NCBI RefSeq assembly: GCF_025195125.1
Contig: NZ_JAMGSL010000009.1
Coordinates: forward strand, 129,091 to 193,090
From: Streptomyces sp. Je 1-79
GTDB taxonomy: Bacteria; Actinomycetota; Actinomycetes; Streptomycetales; Streptomycetaceae
Reading direction: 5' to 3'
Length of the DNA: 64,000 bases
Shown here in pieces: positions 50,017 to 58,209 of the stretch. Under the pieces are notes generated by a model. It was not told the DNA's origin and made no database searches. It was given only the letters and a program-made list of their open reading frames with translations. Numbering within the stretch: the first letter of the stretch is position 1; the number at the start of each line of letters is the position of its first letter. Position numbers and translations under genes: made by a program.

Positions 50017-52605
50017 TCAGAACATGCTCAGCAGCTGTTCCACGGTCGGTTCGGCCACCCCGTCGCCGTCCGGCAGGGGCAGTTCGAACCAGACGGTCTT
50101 GCCCCGGGGGGTGCGGCGCGAGCCCCAGGCGGCGCTGAGGAGCCCGACCAGCTGCAGTCCACGCCCGCCTTCGTCGGTGTCCCGGGCGCGGCGCCGTCGC
50201 GGCTGGACGAGCCCGGCGTCCCAGACCTCGCAGACCAGCGTGCGGTCGCGCAGGAGCCGGAGCCGGATCTCGCCCTCGCCGTAACGCAGGGCGTTGGTGA
50301 CCAGTTCGCTGACGAGCAGTTCGACGGTGTCCACCAGGGGTTCGAGGTCCCAGGCGGTGAGCTGGGCGCGGGCCAGTTCGCGGGCCCGGCCGACCGAGCG
50401 GGGCTCGCTGGGCAGCCGCCAGTCGCCCACCGCGTCGGACGGCAGTCCCTGGATACGGGCCATCAGGAGGGCGATGTCGTCCTCACCGTGCTCGGTGTCG
50501 AGGGTGCTCAGCACCCGGTCGCAGACGTCTTCGAGGGGCAGGGCCGCGTCTGTGAGCGCGTTGCGGAAGGCGCTGAGCCCCTCGTCGAGGGGGTGGTCGC
50601 GGGACTCGACGAGTCCGTCGGTGTAGAGGGCGAGCAGAGAGCCCTCGGGGACTTCGACCACCACCTCCTCGAACGGCTCACCGCCGACGCCGAGCGGCAT
50701 CCCCGGGGGCACGTCGAGCAGCAGGGCCTTCTCGCCCGGTTCGACGAGGACCGGCGGAAGGTGGCCGGCGTTGGCGAAGGTGCAGCGCCGGGTGACGGGG
50801 TCGTAGACGGCGTAGACGCAGGTGGCGAGGTAGACCTCGGAGAGCTCCGGTCCACGGGCCTTGTGGGCGCGGGCGCTCTGCTGGGCTCCCGCCGGGGCGC
50901 CGAGACCGCGGGCGATCTCGTCGAGGTGGGAGAGGACCTCGGCGGGTTCCAGGTCGAGCTGGGCCAGGGTGCGGACGGCGGTCCGCAGCTCGCCCATGGC
51001 GACGGCGGCGCGCAGGCCGCGACCCATGACGTCCCCGATGACCAGGGCGGTGCGATGGCCGGGGAGTTCGATGACGTCGAACCAGTCGCCGCCGACCTCC
51101 GTGGCGGCGGTGCCGGGGAGATAGCGGCAGGCGATGTCCAGGCCCGCGGCCTCGGGGTCGCCGGGCGGGAGCAGGCTGCGCTGGAGGATCAGGGCCCGCT
51201 CGTGTTCGCGGCGGTAGAGGCGGGCGTTGTCGATGCAGACCGCCGCGCGGGCGGCCAGTTCGACGGCGAGGGCCCGGTCCCGCTCACCGAAGGGCTCGCT
51301 GCCCTTGGTACGGGAGAACTGGACGAGCCCGACGACGGTGTCGTGGGCGACCATCGGCACCACGAGCGTGGACTGGACGAGACTTCCGTCGCCACCGGGT
51401 ACGGCCCTCACCTGTCCGGTGCGGAGCGCCCCGGCGCAGGGCGAGTTGAACGGGTAGCGGTGGACGGAGCCGACCTCGACGGGGCCGGTGCCGCAACAGC
51501 CGCCGCTCGCGTCCGTGCCGACGGTCGCTGCGGGGCTCCGGAGGGGCGTGTCGGAGACGGCGCTGGCGAAGGCGACCCGGCGCAGTTCGGCGCTGCCCGC
51601 CCCGTAGCCGACGTCGTGGGAGTTCCCCCACCGCCCGGGGGGAGCCTCGTCGCCGGTCAGCAGACCCTGGTAGAGGTCGACGGAGGCGAGGTCGCAGAAG
51701 CCGGGCACGGCCACGTCGAGCAGTTCGCGGGCGGTCGCCTCCAGATCGAGGGAGTTGCCGATACGGGCGCCGGCCTCGTTGAGGAGGGCGAGGTTGCGGC
51801 GGGCGTTGGCCGCCTCGCGGGCCGCGCTGTGGCGGCGCGTCACGTCGATGCCGAGACCGGCGACACCGACGGGCCGGCCGGAGCCGCTGTGCACCCGGTA
51901 GAGGTTGATCGACCAGTGGCGCCGGTCGTGGGAGCCCGGAGGGGCGCCGACGATCTGCAGCTCGGTGACGGACTCACCGGTCTCCAGGACGCGCTGGAGC
52001 GCGGCGGTCATACGGTCGGCCTCGGGCCGCGAGAGGTAGTCGTGGACGGTGCGGCCCCGGTGGTCGTCGGCCGAGCCGCCGAAGACGGCGGCGAAGCGCT
52101 GGTTGGCGCGCTTCACGGTGAGGTCGGTACCGAAGAGCAGAAACCCGAAAGGGGATTGGCCGAAAATCGCCTGGGAGGCGGCGAGGTCGGTCTCGATGTG
52201 CCGCAGTGCCCGCACGTCGACGACGATGCACAGCGCGGCGCGCTCCCCCGTCGGCGTCTGGCTCGGCATGACGTACATCTCGGCGATTCCGTCACGGTGC
52301 TCGCGTCGGGTCTGCCCGGGTATCCGAAAGGGAACGAGCCCCGTCCACTCCCTGCCGTCGAGGATCTCCGCGACGCGGCGGCGTCCGCGTTCCCGCAGGT
52401 CGGCAGGCATGAAGGCCTCGACCGGATCCTTGCCCATGGCCTCCTCGGCGGGCACGCCGAAGAGGTCCACGGCCCGTCGGCTCCATTGATCGACCAGCCC
52501 GTCGGGCCCGATCGAGAAGGAGGCGACCCTGATGTAGTCATAGATCGAGCCGGGCGGGCTGCTCTGCCACACGAAGCCGCTCGCCGTCTCAGGTATCTCG
52601 CTCAC
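50017..52605 (-). CDS. PAS-PAS-GAF-SpoIIE-HATPase regulator
   Basis: The protein has 862 residues. PAS 1 is at about 22-135 (FSIGPDGLVDQWSRRAVDLF), PAS 2 at 145-255 (FGTDLTVKRANQRFAAVFGG) and GAF at 275-455. The SpoIIE-type PP2C phosphatase (480-700) has the metal-ligand motifs EVGGDWFDV, VIGDVMGRGL, LYTDGLVESR and EDDIALL. The HATPase (715-850) carries ELVTNALRYGEGEI and DEGGRGLQLVGLLS. Such proteins act in partner-switching control of sigma factors, dephosphorylating an anti-anti-sigma and inhibiting with the HATPase. The neighbouring HATPase gene is a natural partner. Confidence 0.93.
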   Translation of the reverse strand: MSEIPETASGFVWQSSPPGSIYDYIRVASFSIGPDGLVDQWSRRAVDLFGVPAEEAMGKDPVEAFMPADLRERGRRRVAEILDGREWTGLVPFRIPGQTRREHRDGIAEMYVMPSQTPTGERAALCIVVDVRALRHIETDLAASQAIFGQSPFGFLLFGTDLTVKRANQRFAAVFGGSADDHRGRTVHDYLSRPEADRMTAALQRVLETGESVTELQIVGAPPGSHDRRHWSINLYRVHSGSGRPVGVAGLGIDVTRRHSAAREAANARRNLALLNEAGARIGNSLDLEATARELLDVAVPGFCDLASVDLYQGLLTGDEAPPGRWGNSHDVGYGAGSAELRRVAFASAVSDTPLRSPAATVGTDASGGCCGTGPVEVGSVHRYPFNSPCAGALRTGQVRAVPGGDGSLVQSTLVVPMVAHDTVVGLVQFSRTKGSEPFGERDRALAVELAARAAVCIDNARLYRREHERALILQRSLLPPGDPEAAGLDIACRYLPGTAATEVGGDWFDVIELPGHRTALVIGDVMGRGLRAAVAMGELRTAVRTLAQLDLEPAEVLSHLDEIARGLGAPAGAQQSARAHKARGPELSEVYLATCVYAVYDPVTRRCTFANAGHLPPVLVEPGEKALLLDVPPGMPLGVGGEPFEEVVVEVPEGSLLALYTDGLVESRDHPLDEGLSAFRNALTDAALPLEDVCDRVLSTLDTEHGEDDIALLMARIQGLPSDAVGDWRLPSEPRSVGRARELARAQLTAWDLEPLVDTVELLVSELVTNALRYGEGEIRLRLLRDRTLVCEVWDAGLVQPRRRRARDTDEGGRGLQLVGLLSAAWGSRRTPRGKTVWFELPLPDGDGVAEPTVEQLLSMF

Positions 52606-52752
52606 GCGACCGTCCCCTCCAGCTCACCGCACCGGACCGGCCATGCCCGCAGTATTCAGCACTACGGCCCCCGACGGCACGACGTTCACGATCACAGGGT
52701 GGTCTCGTTCATTTCCGGCCGAGCCCTTGGTGATCGTTGTCCCTCCCCTCTC

Positions 52753-53172
52753 TTAACCCGGCAGGGCCAGCTCGAACCACACTGTCTTGCCCGTTCTGCC
52801 TTTTCGCGTGCCCCAGCGACGTGCGGAACAGGCCACGAGCTGGAGACCGCGCCCTCCCTCGTCGTCGGGTCCGGCGGGACGCTCGGTGGGCGGATCCGGA
52901 AGTGGATCGGAGACTTCCACGAGCAGGGCGGGGCGGTGGTCGGTGTTCTCGCCGTCCGGCGGCAGGTGGACGATCCGGACGCCGATCGGGCCGGAGGCAT
53001 AGCGCAGGGAGTTGGTGACGAGTTCGCTCACGAGGAGGACGGTGACGTCACCCACCGCCGGGTCGATCCGCCAGGTCCGCAGCGCGTCGCGTACGGCGTG
53101 ACGCGCGGTGCGGACGACGTCGGCCTCGGCAGGGAAGTTCCACTCGACACAGTCGCCTTCGGTGTCGATCAC
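52753..53172 (-). CDS. Stand-alone HATPase anti-sigma-type protein
   Basis: The protein has 139 residues from a GTG. It is an RsbW/HATPase_c_2-like ATP-binding fold with the N-box ELVTNSLRYASGPI and the G-boxes DDEGGRGLQLVACSARRWGT. It should phosphorylate an STAS partner or bind a sigma factor; no STAS gene is present in the window. It lies 147 bases upstream of the SpoIIE gene on the same strand, and its fold matches that protein's C-terminal domain. The C-terminus GKTVWFELALPG resembles the end of the large protein (GKTVWFELPLPD). Confidence 0.88.
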   Translation of the reverse strand: MIDTEGDCVEWNFPAEADVVRTARHAVRDALRTWRIDPAVGDVTVLLVSELVTNSLRYASGPIGVRIVHLPPDGENTDHRPALLVEVSDPLPDPPTERPAGPDDEGGRGLQLVACSARRWGTRKGRTGKTVWFELALPG

Positions 53173-53312
53173 GCCCGATCACTTCCCCAGCCCATCACCA
53201 GAAGGGAGGCCCACGTCCTATTCGGGGGGTCAATCAGCACATACCCGATATTTGGGGCGGGTATCGCGAGGCGTGTACCAGGGGGCGCACGGTGGTACGA
53301 ACGGCGTAAGCC

Positions 53313-53756
53313 TCAGCCGCGCGCTCCGCCGGCGGCGACGGGCGGCAGACGCAGCCCGGCTTCGGCCACGGCGGGCCGGTCCTGGTCGAGCCAGTCGACG
53401 GAGTCGAGCTCGTCGCGGGCGAGCCAGCGCAGTTCGTCGTGGTCCTCCAGCGGGCGGGGCTCACCGGAGAGCAGCCGGGCCGTCCACACCTGGAGGACGT
53501 ATCCGGGCTTCAGCGGCCACTCGCCGGGGATGCGCTCGCCGGGCTCCGTCTCCACGCCGAGTTCCTCGCGCAACTCCCGGACCAGCGCCTCCTCGGCGCT
53601 CTCCCCCGGCTCCAGCTTGCCGCCGGGCAGCTCCCAACGGCCCGCCAGCTCGGCGGGGGCGCTGCGGCGGGCGGCGAGCAGACGCCCCCTGTCGTACACG
53701 GCTCCGGCGACCACGACCACGTGGTCGGCCACGTGGTCGGCACTGCGTTCAGTCAT
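53313..53756 (-). CDS. Nudix hydrolase (MutT-like)
   Basis: The protein has 147 residues from the ATG at 53756, which lies seven bases after TACGCT (53764-53769), suggesting a leaderless message. The Nudix box GGKLEPGESAEEALVRELRE, continued by ELGV, is complete with all metal-binding glutamates. The substrate-side ARRSAPAELAGRWELPGGKL is typical of MutT/8-oxo-dGTP enzymes. It should hydrolyse (d)NTPs or related diphosphates to clean the nucleotide pool. The exact substrate is not evident. Confidence 0.9.
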   Translation of the reverse strand: MTERSADHVADHVVVVAGAVYDRGRLLAARRSAPAELAGRWELPGGKLEPGESAEEALVRELREELGVETEPGERIPGEWPLKPGYVLQVWTARLLSGEPRPLEDHDELRWLARDELDSVDWLDQDRPAVAEAGLRLPPVAAGGARG

Positions 53757-53763
53757 GGGCCGG

Positions 53764-53769
53764 AGCGTA
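53764..53769 (-). promoter_or_regulatory. TACGCT -10 element of the Nudix gene
   Basis: It ends seven bases before the ATG, with no ribosome site. Confidence 0.4.
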
Positions 53770-53836
53770 ACCCGCACGGGTCGCAGTGCGGGTCGGGGTG
53801 CGGCCGGATCACGGCCGGAGTGCGCCGCCGCGGGGG

Positions 53837-54016
53837 TCAGACCGCGGGCTGGCCGATGCGCTCCACCCAGTAGAGCTGCTTGTGCCCCCGGTCATCGAGG
53901 CTGTCGGCGACCTTCTGCGCCTCGTCCTGCGTCGCGTACCGCCCGACCCGATAGCGGTTGCCGCTGTCGTCCTGCCGTATGACCAGCCAGGGCAGGACAG
54001 GACCACTGTCGGTCAT
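53837..54016 (-). CDS. 59-residue SPOR-like protein
   Basis: The CDS runs from the ATG at 54016 (GGAGGGAG eight bases upstream) to TGA at 53837. The product begins MTDSGPVLPWLVIRQDDSG and continues NRYRVGRYATQDEAQKVADS, with the pattern of a compact SPOR/sporulation-related repeat (V..G.Y.T..EA...A..L) that in larger proteins binds denuded peptidoglycan. No signal peptide or anchor is visible, so it would be cytoplasmic unless exported otherwise. It ends with HKQLYWVERIGQPAV. Small proteins of this kind, annotated as SPOR domain, occur in Streptomyces. Confidence 0.75.
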   Translation of the reverse strand: MTDSGPVLPWLVIRQDDSGNRYRVGRYATQDEAQKVADSLDDRGHKQLYWVERIGQPAV

Positions 54017-54392
54017 CGGGCATCTCCCTCCGCCGGTCCGAACCTCTCTAAGGATCTCCCTGAAATGGCAATCCGCATATGCCCGACCTTACGCCTGACC
54101 TTTACACAGCGGATATGGGATTTCACAAAGAGGTACGGATCCGGCCGGGAACCGACGAAGGGAGGCCGAAGATCAGACCCCGGGGGTGGGGGTGGGGACG
54201 GGGGTGGGGACGGGGGCGGGGACGGTCGGCAGGGCAGCCGGGCAGCTTCCCCAGCGCCGCGAACATGCTCCTCAGCGGCGCCGGCCAGGGACATGCCAGC
54301 CCGTCGCCGACCGGGACCGCCTCTCGATCACGACAGCTGACCTGCCATCAACTCCCGATCACCCTCAGGTCACCACCCGGGCGCCGCGCCGG
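54017..54392. other. 376-base gap with G-rich tandem repeat, no gene
   Basis: It includes the leader of the SPOR-like gene, an AT-rich stretch (54065-54135) likely to hold promoters, and the G-rich array at 54182-54223. The end near 54392 is the downstream side of the GntR gene. No credible ORF is seen. Confidence 0.5.
54182..54223 (+). repeat. 12-bp G-rich tandem repeat, possible G-quadruplex
   Basis: GGGGGTGGGGAC at 54188 and 54200 and GGGGGCGGGGAC at 54212 follow an extra GGGGGT at 54182. There are seven runs of four or more G on the plus strand, meeting the usual pattern for a G-quadruplex. Confidence 0.7.
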
Positions 54393-55145
54393 TCACCGCA
54401 CCGGCAGGTGGTAGGCGATGCGGTAGCGGTCGGCCGGGACCACGACGTCGGCCGTCTCCACCGCCCGACCCGACGCGTAGTACGTCCGCTCGACGACCAT
54501 CACCACATGGCCGGGCACGCCGCCGAGCGCCAGGAGTTCCTCGGCGAGCCCCGGTCGGGCGCCGACCTCCTCCACCACGTTGTCCACGACCACGTCGATC
54601 GCCGCCATCCGCTCCACGACCCCGCAGCCGCCGAGCGGCCCCTCCTCGGGCAGCATCACGGGCGTCCGGCCGGTGACCGCGAGCGGCTCCCAGGAGGTGG
54701 AGAGCATCATCGGCTCGCCCGCGTCCCGGTACACGTACCGCGTCCGCATCACCCGCTCCCCCGGCTCGATGTCGAGCCGGGCGGCCACCACCGCGCTCGC
54801 GTACTCCTGCTCGCTGCTGGACTCCCATGTGCCGCGCGCGCCGTCCGCCGCCTGCTCCTGCCGGAACGGGTTGGCGCCGGACGGCGGGCGGTACCCGGAG
54901 CGGGCGATGCGGCGCGGCACCGGCCTCTCCCGGACGTACGTCCCCGAACCCGAGCGCCCCTCGACGAGCCCCTCGGCCATCAGCACCTTGCGGGCCTCCA
55001 GAGCCACGGTGTCCGAGACCCCGTACTCCTCACGGATGCGCGCCTGCGAGGGGAGTCGGGTATGCGGCGGAAGCGAGCCGTTGGCGATCTTCTCTCGAAG
55101 ATCGCTCGCCACGCGAAGATAGGCGGGCTGCTCACCGAACGTCAC
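54393..55145 (-). CDS. GntR-family regulator with UTRA domain
   Basis: The protein has 250 residues from a GTG. Its N-terminal winged helix (YLRVASDLREKIANGSLPPH; LPSQARIREEYGVSDTVALE; GSGTYVRER) is followed by a UTRA effector domain (about 85-250; ERVMRTRYVYRDAGEPMMLS; VVERTYYASGRAV). It differs from DasR as I recall it and is a more general Streptomyces GntR type. It lies divergent to the chitinase gene, but the chitinase promoter carries a DasR-type site, so a link between the two is not certain. The ligand is unknown. Confidence 0.85.
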   Translation of the reverse strand: MTFGEQPAYLRVASDLREKIANGSLPPHTRLPSQARIREEYGVSDTVALEARKVLMAEGLVEGRSGSGTYVRERPVPRRIARSGYRPPSGANPFRQEQAADGARGTWESSSEQEYASAVVAARLDIEPGERVMRTRYVYRDAGEPMMLSTSWEPLAVTGRTPVMLPEEGPLGGCGVVERMAAIDVVVDNVVEEVGARPGLAEELLALGGVPGHVVMVVERTYYASGRAVETADVVVPADRYRIAYHLPVR

Positions 55146-55294
55146 TGGACACTCCCCTCAGGTTGACGGACAGCTACAGACTGACAACCCTCGGTGTCCA
55201 CCCGCAAGCATGGGCCAAGGTTTCACCCGAAGTGATGATTCACCTTTACGCCTGCGTTTACCCCGGGTATAGCAGCCGGATCTCCACCGAAGCC

Positions 55295-55323
55295 TTGACC
55301 GCAATGGTCCAGACCAATACTTT
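55295..55323 (+). promoter_or_regulatory. Chitinase promoter with DasR-type operator in the spacer
   Basis: The -35 TTGACC (55295-55300) and -10 TACTTT (55318-55323) are 17 bases apart. The spacer and its edge are the palindrome AATGGTCCAGACCAAT (55303-55318), very close to the known DasR site ACTGGTCTAGACCACT. A repressor bound there would block RNA polymerase directly. Confidence 0.8.
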
Positions 55324-55370
55324 CCTGTGAGCACAGCTCCCTTCCGGCACACGCACAGGAAACGAGCCTC

Positions 55371-56735
55371 ATGCGTCGAAGAACTCTCTCCCGACTGACG
55401 ATCGCCGCCCTCTCCCTCGGTCTCGTGGCCACCCTCGCCCCCGCCGCGGGCGCCGACTCCGCGTCGCACACCGACAGCCGCCCGTCGCACACCGACAGCC
55501 GCGCCTCGTACAAGCGCGTCGGCTACTTCACCCAATGGGGCGTCTACGGACGGAACTTCCAGGTCAAGGATCTGGAGACGAGCGGTACGGCGGCCAAGCT
55601 CACCCACATCAACTACGCCTTCGGCAACGTGAGTACGGAAGGGAAGTGCTTCACGGGCAATGTGCCCGGAGAGGCCGACGCGTGGGCCGACTACGTACGC
55701 CCGCTCGACGCGGCCGGCTCCGTGGACGGCGTCGCCGACACCTCCGACCAGCCCCTCGCCGGCAACTTCAACCAGCTGCGCGAACTCAAGGCGAAGCACC
55801 CGGGCCTCAAGGTCCTGATATCGCTGGGAGGTTGGAGCTGGTCCACCCACTTCTCCGACGCGGCCCGCACCCCCGCCTCCCGCAGGGCCCTCGTCTCCTC
55901 CTGCATCGATCTCTACATCAAGGGCAACCTGCCCGCCGACGGCGCCCGTGGCGGTGCGGGAGCCGCCACGGGTCTCTTCGACGGCATCGACCTCGACTGG
56001 GAGTGGCCCGGCTCGGCCGGCGACGTCGACACCGTCTTCCGCCCCGAGGACAAGCAGAACTTCACGGCGCTCGTACGGGAGTTCCGCACCCAGCTCGACG
56101 CGTACGCGAAGTCCGCGCAGCGACACGGCAAGCGCAAGCACTACGAGCTGACCGCCTTCGTCCCCACCGCCCCCGCCAAGATCGACGCCGGCTTCGAAGT
56201 CCCCAAGATCATGCGGGACTTCGACTTCGTGAACCTCCAGGGCTACGACTTCCACGGCTCCTGGGAGACCACGACGGCCCAGCAGTCGGCGCTCTTCGCC
56301 CAGCGCGGCGACTTCAGCGTCGACCAGACCGTGAACGACTGGCTGCGGCGCGGCGCGCCCGCCCACAAGCTCGTGGTGGGCATGCCGTTCTACGGCCAGG
56401 GCTGGACGGGCGTCACGGGCGGCGGCGACGGGCTCGGACAGCCGGCGACCGGCCCCGCCCCGGGCGCCTGGGCGAACGGGAGCGAGGACTACGAGGCGCT
56501 GAGGAAGCTCGCGGACTCGGGGACGTACTCCGTGCACCGCGACTGGCGCACCGGCCACGCCTGGCTCTTCGACGGCACGACCCTGTGGACGTACGACGAC
56601 CCGCTGGTGCTGCTCACCAAGTCGGCGTACGTGCGCGCCAAGGGTCTCGGCGGCGCGATGTTCTGGTCGCTGGACGGGGACACCCCCGACGGCGAGCTGA
56701 TCACCGCCGTCGACCGCGGCCTCGGCCGCCGCTAG
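55371..56735 (+). CDS. Secreted chitinase, GH18 family
   Basis: The protein has 454 residues. The signal peptide is residues 1-29 (MRRRTLSRLTIAALSLGLVA...). The mature start has a 7-residue direct repeat (SHTDSRP SHTDSRA). The GH18 catalytic barrel has SLGGWSWS and DGIDLDWEW with Asp207, Asp209 and catalytic Glu211, then MPFYGQGWTG and the closing GLGGAMFWSLDGDTPDGEL. No chitin-binding module or linker is present. The enzyme cleaves chitin outside the cell. Control by DasR (N-acetylglucosamine) is expected from the promoter site. Confidence 0.95.
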   Translation: MRRRTLSRLTIAALSLGLVATLAPAAGADSASHTDSRPSHTDSRASYKRVGYFTQWGVYGRNFQVKDLETSGTAAKLTHINYAFGNVSTEGKCFTGNVPGEADAWADYVRPLDAAGSVDGVADTSDQPLAGNFNQLRELKAKHPGLKVLISLGGWSWSTHFSDAARTPASRRALVSSCIDLYIKGNLPADGARGGAGAATGLFDGIDLDWEWPGSAGDVDTVFRPEDKQNFTALVREFRTQLDAYAKSAQRHGKRKHYELTAFVPTAPAKIDAGFEVPKIMRDFDFVNLQGYDFHGSWETTTAQQSALFAQRGDFSVDQTVNDWLRRGAPAHKLVVGMPFYGQGWTGVTGGGDGLGQPATGPAPGAWANGSEDYEALRKLADSGTYSVHRDWRTGHAWLFDGTTLWTYDDPLVLLTKSAYVRAKGLGGAMFWSLDGDTPDGELITAVDRGLGRR

Positions 56736-56754
56736 GCCCTACGCACGCACCCGT

Positions 56755-56796
56755 CACGCGCGCGTGCCCGGGTACATGCCCGCCACGCGCGCGTGG
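56755..56796. repeat. Two CACGCGCGCGTG palindromes after the chitinase gene
   Basis: The palindromes are CACGCGCGCGTG (56755-56766) and CCACGCGCGCGTGG (56783-56796). They lie just past the chitinase stop and may act in termination or be chance in GC-rich DNA. Confidence 0.4.
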
Positions 56797-56884
56797 CGCG
56801 TGCGCGGGGGCCGGGTCTCCCCCTCGGGAGGCCCGGCGCCCCGTTCGTCTCGCGGGAGGCGTGGCGACGCCCGCCTCACGGCCC

Positions 56885-58120
56885 TCAGGCCGACGTGCCG
56901 GACTCCAGCGTCGCCGCCAGCTCCAGGGCGCCGCGCACCTCGGACTCCGCCTCCCAGAACGTCCCGTCGTAAGCGATGTCGTACTGCTCCCAGAAGGCGT
57001 CCTTGTCGGTCGCCTTCGCGAGCTTGTCCCACTCCTTCGCGGAGGCGTCCAGCTCCTTGGCCAGCTCGGCGGCGCGCGGCGCGACGGCCGTCGGCCAGGC
57101 ATGGCTCCTCAGGCCCCTGCTCGCCGCGGTGAGGGTGCCGTGGACCTTCCGCGCCCATGCCTGGTTGCCGGCCAGGTCCTCGTCCGCGTCCGCCTCCAGC
57201 TCCTCGTTCAGCGCGGAGTCGATCGGGTTCATGCTCGTGAGGAAGTGGAGCTGGTGGGCGTCGAGGGTGGTCTTGTCGCTGCGCAGCGAACCCCTCATCG
57301 GCTCGCCGCCGTCGACGATGAACGCACAGGTCACGGCGCGGTCCCCGGCGCGCCAGCTGGCCCGGGACGGCATGTAGTAGAAGTCGTACACGTCCTCGGG
57401 GAAGGCCCAGGTGTCCAGCGCGTACGTGTTGCCGATGTCCGAGCAGCGCTCGGTCGCGACCTCGTCGATCGCCTTCTCGCCCGGCCACTTGGTGAAGCCG
57501 GTGAGCCGGAAGCCGCCGGTGACCTCGCCCTCGTGCTCCTGCTCGCAGTCGACGATCTGGACGGCCGAGGTATCGGCCTCGACCTCGCCGTCGACGTTGT
57601 AGCACTGGCCCGTACGCAGCGAGAACGCGGACCTCGAACTCGCCGCCTCGTCCACGCCCTTCCGCAGGCCGTTCCACGCCTCACCGAGGACGCCGGTCGC
57701 CAGGCCGACGACCATCAGGACGCAGCTGAGCGAGGACAGCACGATGCCCGCGATCGCCATTCCCTTGCCCGTCTGGTTCCTCTTCCTGATCCGCGGGAGG
57801 GCGATCAGGCCGAATATCAGCCCCAGGGGCGGGAGGCAGCAGACGACACCGGAGACCAGGGAGGCGATGGCGAGACCGTTGGTGGTGGTCTGCGAGGTGG
57901 CGTAGGGAACGGGAGCCGCGCCGGGCCCGTAGGGGCCGTACGGGGCGTAGGGGTTGGCGTTGTACGGCCCCGGAGCCGCGGGGACGCCCTGAGGGGGCGT
58001 GATGCCTTGAGGGGGCGTGATGCCTTGAGCGCCCGGAGCGGCCGTCGGGTGGGACGGCTCGGGGGCCGGCCATTCCTGGCGGGGTGGCTGAGAATCCTGG
58101 GGCGGCTGGGAGGACTCCAC
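56885..58120 (-). CDS. DUF4190/septum-formation-like membrane protein
   Basis: The protein has 411 residues from the GTG at 58120 (AGGAG upstream). The N-terminal part is Pro/Gln/Tyr-rich and contains a GITPPQ repeat. Two membrane helices follow (about 105-165; LAIASLVSGVVCCLPPLGLI and GMAIAGIVLSSLSCVLMVVG), which form the DUF4190 module. Outside is a Septum_form-like domain with cysteines (GQCYNVDGE, VDCEQEHEGEV, TERCSDIG, VTCAFIVDGGEP). The C-terminal part is helical. It is likely to act at the cell envelope. A divergent partner is the repeat protein at 58210. Confidence 0.8.
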   Translation of the reverse strand: MESSQPPQDSQPPRQEWPAPEPSHPTAAPGAQGITPPQGITPPQGVPAAPGPYNANPYAPYGPYGPGAAPVPYATSQTTTNGLAIASLVSGVVCCLPPLGLIFGLIALPRIRKRNQTGKGMAIAGIVLSSLSCVLMVVGLATGVLGEAWNGLRKGVDEAASSRSAFSLRTGQCYNVDGEVEADTSAVQIVDCEQEHEGEVTGGFRLTGFTKWPGEKAIDEVATERCSDIGNTYALDTWAFPEDVYDFYYMPSRASWRAGDRAVTCAFIVDGGEPMRGSLRSDKTTLDAHQLHFLTSMNPIDSALNEELEADADEDLAGNQAWARKVHGTLTAASRGLRSHAWPTAVAPRAAELAKELDASAKEWDKLAKATDKDAFWEQYDIAYDGTFWEAESEVRGALELAATLESGTSA

Positions 58121-58209
58121 GAGTACGGTGCTCCTGTGCGGGCGGGCGGTGCGAACGTGCGATCGGGCGCGCGCATCGTACGTGGTCCAGAGGCGGGGAC
58201 GGTATACGG

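Noticed and set aside
49198..53982. Plus-strand open frame of almost 1,600 codons
   Set aside because: It runs through pspA in a wrong frame and then antisense to the SpoIIE-type gene and its neighbours, and is Arg/Gly/Ala-rich without domains.
54393..55145. DasR itself, because of the DasR-type site nearby
   Set aside because: The sequence does not resemble DasR as I remember it; N-terminus and effector domain differ.
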